A stretch of 64,000 nt of DNA from Stagonosporopsis chrysanthemi (GCA_022560025.1 JAFISE010000081.1:62001-126000); one strand, 5' to 3'; shown: positions 1-12,711, counted from the first letter of the stretch. The notes: generated from the sequence alone by a model not told the origin. Numbers and translations: made by a program.

Positions 1-3000
1 ATGCACACCGGAATACGATTTTCGAGCTTACCTTCGCCAAAAGTCATGTGGCGGCTCTTGATCTTGGCACTGGAGTAGCTGGGGTACGCCATGTCGTCCA
101 TAAGGACATCCACGTAGCCGCCCGTCTCGGCAAAGTCTCCATCAACGAGTTTGAACACGAGAAGACCAGATTCTACTAGACGTTAGCGCAAGCTACTCGT
201 AGCGAAGAAAATAAGAATATGGGTGCAAGCGGCAGGTTGGGGACACCAACTCAACCATCTATACCTTCCCACATCCTTTTTGTTCTGGCGCAGCTTACCA
301 TACTGCTGCAAATCTTCGGGATTGAGGCGCAGCTTTTCGATCTTCGGCTTCTCGGAAATCGCCTCATCTTGTTGTTGCTCGTTCTTTTCAAGTTGTTTGG
401 CAAGGTCGGCGGCACTGTCTTGGTTTGAACTGCTTGGCGCCAGAGACGAGATGGTACCTGCGGTCTCCGATCTGTTGAGCTGGCTTGTACCGGACACAGT
501 GCGCGTGTGGGTGGAAGCGGGTGCCTTCGATGCTGCCGTTCGCATGCTAGCCGTTCGGGACACGCCGTTGGGCGTGGTCGATTCTTCCTCCTCAACATCT
601 TCCTCGGGATCCCAAGTGGGGATGGTGGGGTAGAAGGAGCATGTGTAGTTTAGTGTACCCTTGGGAGATGAAGTACCTGACATTCGGAGTGGACCGGGTG
701 TGATCTGTTTCTGCTCATGGACCATGTACTCGCCGTTCTCGTCCTGCTCAACGAAGTCGGACGCCAATAGCTCGACGTGTCCCAGAGAACGGTCCTTACC
801 CAGCTTCTCCTCGTCCATGACCTCGAGGGTCAATTTTTCACGAACAGTGTGAACGGGCACATAGACAACCTCGTCCCAGTCGGGGTCCAGATTGTTCTTG
901 AAGGTGACTGTTCGGCCCTTCTCAACACCAGAGAGCAATACGCGAACGTACGGATCTGACTTGCCCAGACTCTCAAGGTTCCTCAGGTTACGAGCGCTCT
1001 GGAAGTGGAGTCTCACTACACCAATGGGCGTAAGGTATCCGCCCGATGATAGAGAGCCCTTGAGAGCCACAGGTTTCCACTCGAGCCTCATCTTTGCACG
1101 CCCCGTCTGTGCACCAGCCAGGTTGTACCACTCGTGGCCCTTCGCTGTAAGCTCGAGCATTTGGTCGATGGTAATCTGATAGGTTCCGAGGATCGGATCC
1201 GCGGCCAGGTTGCGATCATCCTTGATGACTAGACCGAGTTTTGCCTTCTTACGATCTGTGATCAGCATCTCCTTGGTTGCGTCTGGCCAGATGGGGATAT
1301 TGGTGCGCTTCATAGTCTTGGACTTGTGCACCTCGCGACCGTTCAGGAGCAGCACAGCGTAAGGACTGAGTTGTCCAATCATACTCTTGGTGCCATCGAG
1401 GTCCTTGGCTTGCTCAATTGTGAACTTGATGATGCCTGTACGCGACTCTGGTGGAGGCTCTTTAGTGCCGTCTTGCAGCATAGCGCCCTCGAGAACGGGG
1501 AAGAAGCGAACGTCGGCCTGAAGAATACCGCGCGGTCGGCCGCCTGACATGACCTCAAGATGAAGGTTCTCATGGTCAGTGTCTGTCTCGAGCTGCTCAA
1601 GCGCGAATGTAGCCGTTCCAAGCTCCTTGTCCTTGCGAATGTCGTTATAATCGAAAATGTTGATAGTCAACGCATCCTTCAACGAAGTGACAATGATGTT
1701 AACAGTCTCATTCCAGCGAGGATTGGCGTTCTCGTGAACAGTTTTTGTTTTCGCAAGCACGTTCCTGTTGTTGATGGAGACAGTGGCGTACGGATCTGGC
1801 GTGCCGGAGAACTTGTCAGGATTCTTGAGGCCCTGCGCACCATGGAAGGTAACCTGCAGCACACCAATAGCCTGATCCACTGGATTTCCAGCAAGCATCT
1901 TGGCGATCTCAATGGGAAACACATTGGGGTCGTACATCATGGGGCCAAGATTGGCGTGGATCTGCTCCATGATGAAGCTCTCCAGGCCGGGAATAAAATT
2001 GATGTCGAACCCGAATGTCTCGCCGCCGAGCGGCTTGCAAACGTAGTCAATTGTCGGTCGCTCCAAGAAAGACATCTCGACTTTCTCGATGTGCGGGAAT
2101 GGAAGCTGCAGCTTGAACTTCAGCCGCATCAAACCAGAGAAAGCCATGTCCTCGACAATGACGTCCAAGCCCTTGCTGACCAGGCCCTTTCCGACACGGA
2201 TTTCGAGAACGATCTTGGGATTGATCTTGTTTTTCAGCTGTCGTGCAGTGAGATCCATTGTGTCGTTTGGCGTGAAGCTGAACTTCCAGTCCATGAGCAC
2301 AATGTCGTCTTCCGTCTTGGGGTATGTCTTGACGTGCTCCAGGCGGGGTGGTTTAGTGCCTAGAACGAAGGTCTTCATCTTTAAGCTGTCCAGAAATGCG
2401 GGTGTGGATGTGGACAAGACCTGATCGACGGAGCCTACGATGGTGTCGCAGAGCACGGGCGCATAGATGGGCCAGAACTTGACGAGGAAGCTGTTGATCC
2501 ACTCCAGGGACTCGGTATCCGTCTCCAGCTTGTTCTTAGCCATCTCGCGATTGAGGTCGTCGCGGGCATTTCGGCGCACGCGACGGATCGAGGTGCGGTA
2601 GTAGGTGCCGCAGGCAGCCATGATGATCATGACCCAGCCAAGGCCTCCACCGAGTGTTGCGACGACCCACGAGCTCAGACAGGCAAAGATAATAACGCCC
2701 GTGTTGTGGTACCAGTCACCGAAGAACTTGTCGTCGAGCTGACCCTCGAGATATGTCTGATGGTCGAGCATCGTGCCCTCGTCTTCCTCCTTGTTCTCTG
2801 AGCCGGGCATGCCAAAGCGTGGAGCCCAGCCAACGCGCTCCCAGCGGGCGTCTTCGTCGAGTTCAGGCGCATGGCCGTTGGCAGAGAGCGACGAGGGAGG
2901 GTCGATGGCGCCCGCTTTGGTGGGCGTGGGCAGATCGTACTTGGGGGCGCCTGCTGCGCCGTCGTCAGCGTCTGAGACTAGGGCGGTCGCATTGTGGTTG

Positions 3001-3224
3001 CGCTCGTGGTGGAAGCCCGGCGGGAGTCGTGCGCGTGCCTGGGCGCGCTTCTCCTCAGGGCTCGCGTCTGGGTCGAACTGAAAGGCTGCGCTGCCGCCCT
3101 GGCGCGCCTGGTCGACGACGCTCTGCTCAGCTGCCTCGGCCGTGACGCTGGAATAGGGATCCTGGGCGGCTTCGAGGGCGCCTTGTTGCTTCAGCTCCGA
3201 GGCATTCTGCGCGGTGCCGTTCAT
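1..3224 (-). CDS. Tricalbin (SMP and C2 domain ER-plasma membrane tether), 3' end beyond window
   Basis: Exons read on the minus strand: 299-3224, 32-172, then a donor at 30-31 leading out of the window, so the C-terminus is missing. The protein starts MNGTAQNAS. A hydrophobic hairpin-like segment lies at about residues 175-209, followed by an SMP lipid-transfer domain from about 237 (SLEWINSFLVKFWPIY) to 440, then at least three C2 domains (about 455-570, 600-700, 745-850) with motifs such as DPYATV and SDPYVRVLL. Exon 2 continues with ESGLLVFKLVDG, as expected for tricalbins. In yeast, Tcb1-3 tether cortical ER to the plasma membrane and move lipids between them. The first intron (173-298) uses a GTAAGC donor in phase 1. 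Family assignment is firm; which tricalbin paralogue it matches is not decided. Confidence 0.93.
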
Positions 3225-4443
3225 GATTGCTTCAGTCAGCTGCGGTGGGCCTGCGCGAGTGCAGCGGGCGCATTCAGGACGGGCGCAGGGTGAGGGGCTC
3301 GCAGTCGAGAGAGGAGACGGGAGCGTGCAAGGTGGTGCGCCGTGGTGGCTGAATTGTGTTGGGCGTGAAGCTGCACCAAACCTGCTTGCTTTCCGGTTAG
3401 ACGGCCACAGCTATTATCTATCTAGCCAAACACGTCCCGCAGTTACGCACCTCAACGGCTTGTGTACGAATAAGAGCCAATTGGAAATGCTCGGGTATGG
3501 GTGCAGCACGCACAGCAGCGCGCAAAAGAATGGCTGGCAAACAATGGGTTGAGCGAGAAGCGGGCCGTGGAGAAGGAAGCTGAGGGCGGCATGGGACAGC
3601 TCTTTCAGGAGCTTGCAAGCTTGAGGTGTTTACGAGCCAGCGATGACATGGCCCTAGTCGAGCCCTAGTGGAGACCGATTGCACTGCCACAGTTGGCCAA
3701 TGTCTTATTTGTCTTGCTCAATTTGCAGCTGCGGTCCTTTTCGCTCTACGGCCAGCACTGCGCTTCACTTTCTTTGTGTTTCCCAAGCTCGTTGTAGCTC
3801 TAGCACGCCAGCAGCGCCTCGGCGACTCCGCTTACTCTCTGCTGGCGCTGCTGGTGCTTTCCGTTTGGTGGACCCTACTGTCCGCTTTAGGCAGGGCTCA
3901 ACCTAGCAATCGCGACTCCATCGTACCTCACCGTTACGCGGCCCGGAGTCGACTCTGCCTCATACATTTACCTCTCTACAGCAAACCGAACCATGGCTGG
4001 CAGCGATGACCACATTCCCAAGCATCACTCCTGTGTCTGTGGGGAAGCCTACCCATATGCGCCTTCAGGTATAGACCGGCCTTCTAGAACAGCACATGTG
4101 GAGACCGGCACTGATCATTGCGCCGGACCGTGCTTGAACGCTATATGCAAATCCTCATTTTCAGCACTTGTTGACACGGTTTCACTTTTTCGCAAGATGA
4201 GTAGTACTGATGGTATTACCGCTGTGCAACTATTTCGTATCGTCGTAATTCGTTATTCGTTGCTTGTGCCACGTGTGGTTCCCAACCACCACAAGCACCC
4301 CGCACTTTCATGTGTGCGCGTGGCGGTGCATGTCTGCGCCACATGAACCCAGCCTCATTTCACGGTCGCGCCTTTGTTGCTGTATGGCGCTCAGAGATCC
4401 TTCAATAGCCTGACAATTCGGCTCCCAACCCTAGACATGAGCT
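3225..4443. other. Intergenic, 1.2 kb
   Basis: This is the upstream region of the tricalbin gene and the downstream region of the DUF7514 gene. Short open frames occur on both strands, but none has splice support or a recognisable protein. A CT-rich stretch lies near 3690-3890. Confidence 0.5.
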
Positions 4444-6221
4444 TCAGTACTGGTTTGCGGACACGACAGGATACCTGCGCCCGCTGACACCGCCCTCCAC
4501 GCCCGTGACATACCTATGACCGCTCCTGTGTCTGTCTCTGTCTCTGTCACGACTGTGGTCTCTGCTCCTATCATAGCCTCTTCTGTCGCGGCTATCGTCC
4601 CTTTCGCGCTCGTCCCAATCATCCTTGACGCGATCGTGTGAGCGCGTGCGGCCCATGTCTCGGTCACGGTTACGGTCGTGTCGCTCACGGGCGTACACCG
4701 CATCGCCCGTAGACGAGTGACGACGGTGCGATTGACTGCTTCCATGGTTGCTGCTGCCGCCCTCATACGATGCGTCTCTGTCGCGGTATCCGTAGCGGTC
4801 GTGATCACGCACATACGGCGCATCGGCGTGCTGTGGGCTCACCGATGTCGAGTGGCTTGCATATCTGACGCCTGGCGCTGGTACTGGTCTGAAGCTTGTT
4901 CTGGCGGGCATGGCTGGTCGATCGTGATAATTCCGCGCTTGCATCTGTGCAACGTGCGTGGCGAAGAGAGGAGCCTTTGTGGGCCCGTATAAAGGAACAG
5001 GAGAGGATGTGCGCGACGTCCTCGCATCAGGCCTGGCGCTCGCTAGATGCTGAGGATGCGGGCGGTACTGCTCCGGATAGGTCGGGAAATACTCTCTCGG
5101 AGAGACGGGTAGGTCATGCGATCTTCGGTGACGAAGGACCGGCGACCTCCGTCTTGAGGGTGGCTGTTGAGAGTCTGTGTCCGAGTCCGTGGTGGACAAG
5201 GAGCTCTCTCGTCTAGATGGCTGAGGACGTTTATGAGCAGGGTATCGCTGTGGGGGATGGGTTGCGAGCGGGGTGGCGTCTTCATCCGAGAGGCTGTCCT
5301 CTTCATATCGTCCAGGTGGTAGGCTTCGTCGCCTGCTCCACGGGTTCAGCATGTGCCTAACTCTGGATATCGGCCCGTTGTCGTTGTTCACGCGAGCCTG
5401 CTCTTTCGAGACGTGGCGCATGAAAGTCGGTCTTGGTCTGGCTTTGCGGTACATAGGGTCTTCGAAGTACCTGAACGCGCCCGTCTTCTCGTCTGCCGAT
5501 GATTCGTCTCGTGACATGTCGGCTGAGCTCCGGGGTTCATCGTCGACGCGTGCGCCACTCGCTGCTGAGTCTGCCTCTCGTTTGAGTCTCGCTGCGACAC
5601 CCTCATACCATTCCTCCATGGCTTCATCCGGCTTGTCAGGAAAGCATGTGCTTGGCAAGATCTTGAGAAACACCTCCTTCGTTTCTGGGTCAATCACATC
5701 GAACTGCTTGACCGACTTCTGCAGCATGGGAACGTGCTCCTGCGGCCCGAGTAACAGCTGTATGGTCTGCCATGTCACGAAGCCTTGCTTTTTCAGCGCA
5801 GGTATGGCGGGCGAAGAGTAGCCGTCATCGCTCGCTGAAGGTTGGAGGCTGTGGAAAGCGCCTAGAGAACGGTAGATGAAGGCAATAGTCGAAGGTGGCG
5901 TCTCAGTGAAGAGGACATCGTAATTACCACCGACAGCGCGGTACCAGGCTGCAAGTTGCGATGGCGTGAGATCGGGCGAGTCGCTGGGTTCGAATTTCTG
6001 GCTCTGCGCAACGTATCAGTACCCTGCAGACATGTCCATACTTTCCAGCTTACAATAATCTCCGCGATGCCCTTCAGCAGGCGGTCCAGCTTCGCCGTCC
6101 CGCACTTATCTGGCTTGAGCAAGTAGCCCCAGTAGTCGTAGGCCTCTCTTTGAGCAGCTTCATCGCCAGCAACATTCTCAGCCGGCTGCTGCTCTTTATT
6201 TTCGCGCGCCTCTGCGGCCAT
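4444..6221 (-). CDS. DUF7514-like protein with RS/RD-rich tail
   Basis: Two exons on the minus strand: 6054-6221 and 4444-6003, joined in phase 0 across a 50-nt intron (GTAAGC donor, CAG acceptor), giving about 575 aa. The N-terminal half holds a compact conserved region (YDYWGYLLKPDKCG, then FEPSDSPDLTPSQLAAWYRA and a segment around FVTWQTIQLLLGPQEHVPML). This matches what I recall of the fungal DUF7514 family. The C-terminal half is disordered, rich in S, R, P and Y, and ends in dense RD/RS dipeptides (DRVKDDWDERERDDSRDRR). Such tails occur in nuclear and RNA-associated proteins, but function is unknown. Start chosen at the first ATG before the conserved block. Confidence 0.82.
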
Positions 6222-6786
6222 GGCGCCCGTCCGTGACTGTCGACAGGCCCGAGGGTGACATGTACATGCGCCCAGCTGATTTGTTGAGTGTCAAGACTCA
6301 ATACACAGGATGCGATGCCCCACTACCCAAGACGTGGAATGCAGGAACAAGTCGCGTCGCGCGAAGACGCCAGTCGATCTGCTGCCGAAGTCGAGGCGAT
6401 GCGCCGGCTTTTAAGTGAAGTTGCAGCCATGCGCAGGCAGCTGACTGCGCCTCTGCTGTGAGGCTCCGAGGATGCGCGGTGTGCGACCGAACGGCTGAGC
6501 TCCAGCTTGGGGCTGACATCATTGGGCTAAGCCTAACACCAAGTTGGGCGCAAGGCCGCAATTAGGCATGCAAACACTTGACTCATGCGCAGCGTAGATT
6601 GAGAGACGCAACTTTTTAAATTATTATAATCCGTAAAGCGACCGAGGCGTGCATCTTTACGTCCTCGTCGCCTGGAAGAGGCTTGCTAAGTACAATCATG
6701 CGAACCAACCTTCATGGTCGGCCGATCTCGAAAAGACCTGCTATCGTGAATCTACTAAACTTCATCAACGCCACCGAACTCCCCGT
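6222..6786. other. Intergenic between DUF7514 gene and UGP1
   Basis: About 565 bases containing the DUF7514 gene promoter and the UGP1 3' flank. An AT-rich patch (6608-6635) could serve as 3' processing signal for UGP1. No gene seen. Confidence 0.45.
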
Positions 6787-8900
6787 CTAGTGCTCAAGTA
6801 GCCTCAGCGAACCTTGAACGACAACGTTCTCGAGGATGGAGCCTGGGGGAATATCAATGGTGGAGCCTTCTGTAGCAACGATGATGACTGTGCCCTTCAG
6901 TGTAACTCCGCGACCAAGGTTGACGGGACCGGTGATGGTGAGATGGTCCAGCTCGACAATCTTGGGGATGGAAGGGATGCGGTTCTGGAAGCTAGAGACC
7001 TTCTTGAAGTCACTTCCGAGCTTGATGAGAGGAGCAGGGCCGAAGCGGTTGGGGTCGATGACGAGCTGACCATGCTGCAGAGTGTACAAGTCCGACTTGA
7101 CGAGCATGAGGTCGGAGCAGGTCTTGACAGGCAAGAAACGCTTCCTGGGCACGTTGACACCATGGGCGCCCTTGAAGTGCTTGATGGCAGCACCGACAGC
7201 GGTCTCAAGCTGCAGGACGGAGATATCGGCCTCGCCCTTCTTGTCGGCAGGGATAGACTTGCCGTTAGGAATGATCTCCATAGCAAGCTCGTTCTGCTCA
7301 ACAACGCGCTTGATAGCCTTGGCGTTCATCCAGATGTTGTTGGTGTTGAAGTACTTGAACTTCTTGATCGACTTGAACTCGTTGACGTGCTCCTTGGGGA
7401 CCTGGGCGATTTCGAGGAGACGGACGGAGCCCTCGTAGTCAATGATGGTACCACCCTTGACGTCGGCCTTGGTCTTGTCGGTCAACTCCATGATGTACTC
7501 AGCTTGAGAGTCAACCATGTGCTGCAGAATGCGGAGATCGACGACAGCTCCCAGGTTGTCGGCGTTGGAGAGGAAGATGGTCTCGATGCCACGCTCGATG
7601 AGCTTATCAAGCATACCAGTGTTGTACAGAGACTCGAACACGTCACCGTGGCCGGGAGGGTACCAGCCGGCAATGTCCGACTCGCGGGTCTTGGGAGCAG
7701 GCAGAAGCGAGTCCTTCAAGATACGGGGGTACTTGGACTGGTTGAAGGTGAGGATGTCGATGTTGTGGCCTTCGTACTTCTTGATGATGCTAGCAGTGTC
7801 GGTGTCGGTGTTGAACGAGTTCATCAGAACGAACGGGACGTTGACATCGTATGTGCGGTTGAGGTACTCGATCTGGCGCACCGACAAGTCAAGGAAGGAC
7901 ATGCCGTCGCGGACCTCGATGACTGACTTGGGGCCAACACAACCCATTGAGGTACCGAGACCACCGTTGAGCTTGACAACCGCCAACTTGTTCAGGTACT
8001 CGACTGCCTCAGAGTTTGCGAGGTCATTGTAGTCAACAACCTGCTCCTTCTTGGGCGGAGCAATGCGGTTCCAGTCGATTGCGTTGCCCTTGGCCTTGTC
8101 GTTCAGGTATCGTCGGAAAAGGGCGAAGAAGTTGTCCATCTCAGTCTCGAAGTACTGCGTGGGTCAGCGAACGTTCCGAGTACATAAAGCCCGACCCACC
8201 ACACGCTCGTGACATGCGGTGGGTGATCTATTCCACGTCCTGCCAACCACCAAGGTTGACGTCAAGCCGAATGAGCGGGGTATGCGGAGATTGCGCTCAC
8301 CTTCTTCTCCGCGGGGTCGGTGACGCCATCGGCCAGCTTGTTGAGGGCGTTGCGCATCTGCGAGGCTGCAACGTTGGTAGATGTGTTCTCGAAAGCCTAC
8401 AAGGAGCTCCATGTTAGCCTAGTCCTGATGATAACGTCTTAAAATAGGTGCTTCGCAGCTGCGAAGATGCTCATGCTTGCAGCTAGGCGGACGTAGCCAG
8501 CGTACCGAGCAAAGTTGAGCTGCCAACATGGTGCCGAAAGCCGAAGGCGGGTCAATCTCGATCGCGAAGAGCACAGCAGCTGGGGCAGTGGCTGCGTGGA
8601 GGCAAATCGTGATCTTGAATGGCCCTCACCCGCCCTGAATGGCAGCCCCTAATTTGTAGCGGAGGAGCAAATGAGCGAAATCAGTCGCGCAGGAAGCGTG
8701 ATTGCCTTCACTGGAGAGTCGAGGACAGCTCTCCTCGAGACTCCAACGGCCATACAGACAGAACACATGAAAGAAAAGCTGTATAGGGACAAACTTACAA
8801 CGTGAGATTGCGTCTTGCCGTGATGGCGAGGTGCAAAGCCGCCCTCACCGCCCTCGGCGGCGGAGGGCTTCAGGTGCGAAGGAAGAGCGCGACCAGCCAT
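6787..8900 (-). CDS. UGP1: UTP-glucose-1-phosphate uridylyltransferase
   Basis: Three exons on the minus strand: 8799-8900 (starting MAGRALPSHLKPS), 8301-8396 and 6787-8154, all joined in phase 0, giving about 521 aa, the normal length for eukaryotic UGPase. The nucleotide-binding signature KLNGGLGTSMGCVGPKS is present near the start of the catalytic domain, followed by a beta-helix C-terminus (TITGPVNLGRGVTLKG). The enzyme makes UDP-glucose from UTP and glucose-1-phosphate in the cytosol, feeding glycogen, trehalose, glucan and glycoprotein synthesis. The first intron (8397-8798, about 400 nt) is long for this window. All splice sites are canonical GT-AG. Confidence 0.96.
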
Positions 8901-11152
8901 TGTGTAGGTGTGTTGTGCGAGGGGAAAAGACACTCTGTGAGGAAGAAGAGTGAATTGTTGACAGGAGAACGGGGCGAGGCGGTCAGGTTCCTTAAAGCAA
9001 TGACAGACGCTTGGGGCAGCTACGTGGTGGGGCAAAGTTGCGTAGGAAGTCGGGGCACGTTCTCGACCCTAGCAACGGCGATGGAGCTGAAGAAGAAGCC
9101 GCAAGCGGGTGCTGAGAGAAAATGTAAAGATTGGCGTGTCATTGCTGGAGCACCCAGGCGCTTTATACGGCAAGGGCTTGTCTAGCTCGGCGCCTCTCAG
9201 CTATCATTTCTGTCTACGGAAACACACCACCCATAGAGTTGAGGTTGAGCTGCACCTGCGCCCACAACCCCTCCTTCCCTGTCTTCTTTGTCTTCCACGT
9301 CGCAGCCCAGCATTCGCCGTGTTCTACGACAATGTAGTACACTTTCATCACAAGGACACCACAGCCGCCCAGTTTCGTGGCTTCTGGTGCCATTGACGCT
9401 GTTGCTGTGTCTATAGAGCCGCATCTGCATTATTGTTGGGTCAGTTCTTCTGGAAGCTATGGTAAAAGTCGCACATCAAGGCGGCTAGTCGGGGTCAAGC
9501 CTCGCGGCGACAGCTTTCTAGCGCGCCCAACCAACATTCCGACAGCTCTCCCAACAAAAGCCCCAGACTGGTCTTTTGCTGTGGGCTGTGGCGACAATGC
9601 ATGCGATAATCCCTCCACGGGGAAAAGAGACTGCCCTTCGGTGCATCTCGAAGCACACCCTGGTGACTTTGCAGCGCTGCTCGGGAAAATGCGGTCGACT
9701 TGTGTGGCGTTGCTCGTTCACTTCCGCGTGCGTGGGGGATCTACTAACACTGCTGGGCATCCCTGACAAGATAGTAGAGATGCACGCCGAGTCAGAACGA
9801 ACATTTAGCCTGCAAGCCACATCGCTGGTTATCTGGTTCAATGTAGGTACCCGCTGTCGGGATATGAACCTTCTATACTTTTCTTCTTCATGTGGCTGCA
9901 ATGCAGCTCTCTATTTGATGAGGGATCGCTAAATATATGCGCACAGGTAGCCACAGTCCACAGAACGGACGGTCCAATATTGGCTAACCGGGCTTTATAC
10001 ACAGTAAAGTGCTCGCCTACGCGGCACGAGCCACAGCCTTATTCAGGGGCACGATAGAGCGCTCTGCGATACTGCTATGCTCCTTGTGGGAAATTTTGTG
10101 ATCGCTCGACTGATGTTTCATCCCGGTACGACTGCGCCTTTGAAGGAAGATGCCAGAGAGTGAATCACCGACGAGACGAAGAGGGAGCTGCACTTCTGCA
10201 GAGAAAGAGACGACCTCGCAAGCACCGCGTTGGTAAGTGCCGAAATGGGATGCTGTCTTCTACAAACGCAAACAAGCCTGTCTCGACACGTGTGTCTGCC
10301 ACTTGAGTCCTGCGGTGTTTCGTCATCAGAATTTCTGCCTCACAGTATGCCTAGTGTCTGCGCTCAGCCTAGCTTGTAGCCTCACCTGGGCCTGTAGCTG
10401 TGCCCATCGAGACGGAAATAGTCGAGCCTACAGCAATATGCAGTATTGCTACACCTCACGAACATTTCACCAACATTTCACGCCCCGGCAGATCTACAGA
10501 GGTCCAACTTGAGTTCACCGCAGAGTGGATGGCATAGCAGAAGACGCCGGGCAGTCTATCGTAAGCTCTGCTGAGTGTGAACAGGGGTACATTCAATAAG
10601 TGTGCTTTGATGTGATCATGTGTGCCACACATCACAGTTGTACAGACGGTAAAGAGGAAAACTTCGTTCATTCAATAAAACACATGTGATATCTCAAAGC
10701 TGACAGCCGCCACGAGCCACATACCCATCAAGCACGCTGCCACGTTGTATCTGTGGCTCTACCAATCACCCACATTGGATAGCTGCTAGTCCTTCACCGG
10801 CACCACCGACACCACACTAGCATTTCCAGCACCAGCATCAGCCTCACAAATGACCAATCGCCACCGCCCAACGCCCCAACGATGACGCCACAGCAGCTCA
10901 ATCAAGCGCCACGCAGATCCACTCAGCACTTTCAAACCCCTCAGCACGGCCGCTCCTACAGTTTAAACTTAAAGTCAGCCGCATGAGCCATGTCTTTTTC
11001 CAGCCCCTAGGCTGAGCAGAAAGGACTCGACGACGAGTGGTGATGTTGCTGCTCTGCGGTCGAGTATCATGGGTTGAGGTGAGGGTCAGCACGTGAACAC
11101 GCACGAGACGTGAAGGTGTAAGAATGCGACTTAAGACAGAGAGAGGCAGCAC
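8901..11152. other. Intergenic, 2.25 kb, no gene recognised
   Basis: The first part is the UGP1 promoter. The rest holds only short, unsupported open frames on both strands, with no splice-linked conserved protein and no tRNA that I can fold. It ends at the tandem hairpin array. Confidence 0.45.
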
Positions 11153-11348
11153 GCACAGGCCGCAACGCAGCAGAAGTTGGACTGTGGCCTGTGCTCGCTC
11201 AGCTCAGAGAGGGAACCCGGGCACAGGCCAAAACGCAGCAGAAGTTGAGTTGTGGCCTGTGCAGACTAAGGACAGAGAGGCAACTGTGCACAGGCCGCAA
11301 CGGAGTAGAAGTTGAACTGCGGCCTGTGCGCAAGCTACCTCTCTGTCC
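11135..11348. repeat. Three tandem 42-nt hairpin units, period 67-68 nt
   Basis: Three units at 11153-11194, 11221-11262 and 11288-11329 each begin GCACAGGCC and end GGCCTGTGC, leaving an 18-nt loop that contains the shared core AGAAGTTG. The 12-nt arms pair perfectly in unit 3 (GCACAGGCCGCA/TGCGGCCTGTGC), with one G-T wobble in unit 1 and one mismatch in unit 2. The spacers share GACAGAGAGG-like sequence. In unit 3 the stem is extended by GGACAGAGAGG (11270-11280) and its complement at 11338-11348. The array lies about 107 nt beyond the stop codon of the FolB gene. Its role is unknown; possibilities are a decayed mobile element end, a structured RNA, or a protein-binding array. Confidence 0.85.
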
Positions 11349-11454
11349 TGAGCAGCTCTCGGAGCCAGCTGACCAGTGTGCCTGAAGGTCTCAAGCCAAC
11401 AAGGTGCTGAGAGCTGGAGCGCTCGCGTGGTCCAGATAGAGCTAAGTCGCCTCG

Positions 11455-12307
11455 CTAGACCGATCTCAGCAGACGTGTGATTTCGACAGCAGGAGCGTCT
11501 GCGAACGGGACCGCCATGGGCTTCTCCATCCTCAGGCGAATGTACGCGCTCTGGTCTTCCTCTTTGACGAAGAACTTTGTCTTGAGTTCTTGCACAACGA
11601 ACGACAAGAGGCTTTCAAGCGTCTCGTACGCTGTTGCCGAAACAATCTGGAGATGTCAGCATCAGTCCATAGGCAGTCTGAGCCAAACATACCTGCACAA
11701 GTGCGGTCTCTAGCGCTGCGTAGTCGTCAACGCGTGACGCTGGAACGCAGTCGATCCAGAGGTTGACGACAATGGGTTGCTTCTGCAAACGCTCGTTGGA
11801 GTTGACGCCGATCAAGCACGGTATGCGGATGTTCTTCAGATACAGCACATTTGAGTAGACTCCGGTCTGTGTGACGATTGACGCTCGATGGCCTGCGCCC
11901 TCACCAAACATGCTCCCTTTGATGTAGCAGACATCTGTCTCAATGGCATAAATGGGGGCTGAGCCAGCAGCAGTGCGCACGATGCCAGCTATGGCTATCG
12001 AGAGATCTGCTGTGCTCATCCACTCAAGGCTGTCGTCCTGGATGCGGCCTTGGATGGCTTTGCTGAGTGTGCCGTAGTGGACAGTGCTCTCGTCGACGGT
12101 GTCTGTTGACGACGCAGAGCTGAAATGATTGCCGAGCGTGACTGTAACGCTGACGAGGGCTCGCTGCTTCTTCTTACGGCCCCAAACATCTGTGCCAGCA
12201 TTGACAGTGACTGCAAGATTTTGCACAATGATCTTATCGGTGCAGTCGCTCTGAGCGACTTGCGATTTCCACGCAGCCTGGCGGGCGAAGTTCTTGTCGA
12301 TGCTCAT
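11455..12307 (-). CDS. Stand-alone double FolB (dihydroneopterin aldolase-like) protein
   Basis: Two exons on the minus strand: 11693-12307 and 11455-11646, phase 0, giving about 268 aa. Two FolB-like repeats can be seen. The first runs from DKIIVQNLAVTVNAGTDVWG through DESTVHYGTLSKAI. The second runs from YSNVLYLKNIRIPCLIGVN through DDYAALETALVQ and, across the intron, IVSATAYETLESLLSFVVQE. FolB enzymes convert 7,8-dihydroneopterin to 6-hydroxymethyl-dihydropterin in folate synthesis. In yeast this activity is part of trifunctional Fol1. Here no pyrophosphokinase or dihydropteroate synthase domain is present, so the protein is either a separate aldolase or an accessory paralogue. Catalytic residues were not verified. 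Confidence 0.85.
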
Positions 12308-12711
12308 GTCGCTTGATTGATTTGTGCTGTGTCGTAAGGCGTCAGCTCTGAGGCTGCAGTCGTGCCATAGAGCCCCTCCACGTCATAGCGAGAACATGAA
12401 GGTTATATGTGCATATTGGCAAGGCCGACAGAAGGGGGCTCGTGGCCGAACGGGGCAGAAAAGGTAAGCATACTTACATGACTTGGATTGGTGTTTGACC
12501 CAGAAGACGCATCTGGATATGGTGGGATGACGCCCTCCAGCCTTCAGCCCTACAGCACTAGCTTCGCGCGGCCGGCAGAGCTCCGCATCGAACATTCTAG
12601 CTGCAACGAGCCAAACGTATTTCTGCACGAGAGCTCTGCCAGCGCGACGCCCGCAATTCGCTGCTTACCGTTCCGACACCTACACTACATCTAATCTTCA
12701 CATCACACGCC
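12308..12711. promoter_or_regulatory. Shared divergent promoter of FolB gene and STI1
   Basis: This 404-nt gap separates the start codons of two divergently transcribed genes and must hold both promoters. No individual element could be assigned with confidence. Confidence 0.5.

Noticed and set aside
6814..7926. A 370-codon open frame antisense to UGP1
   Set aside because: The sense strand encodes an intact, highly conserved enzyme; the antisense frame is a by-product of biased codon use.
11135..11348. CRISPR-like array
   Set aside because: Spacers are similar to each other, there are only three units, and the host is a eukaryote.
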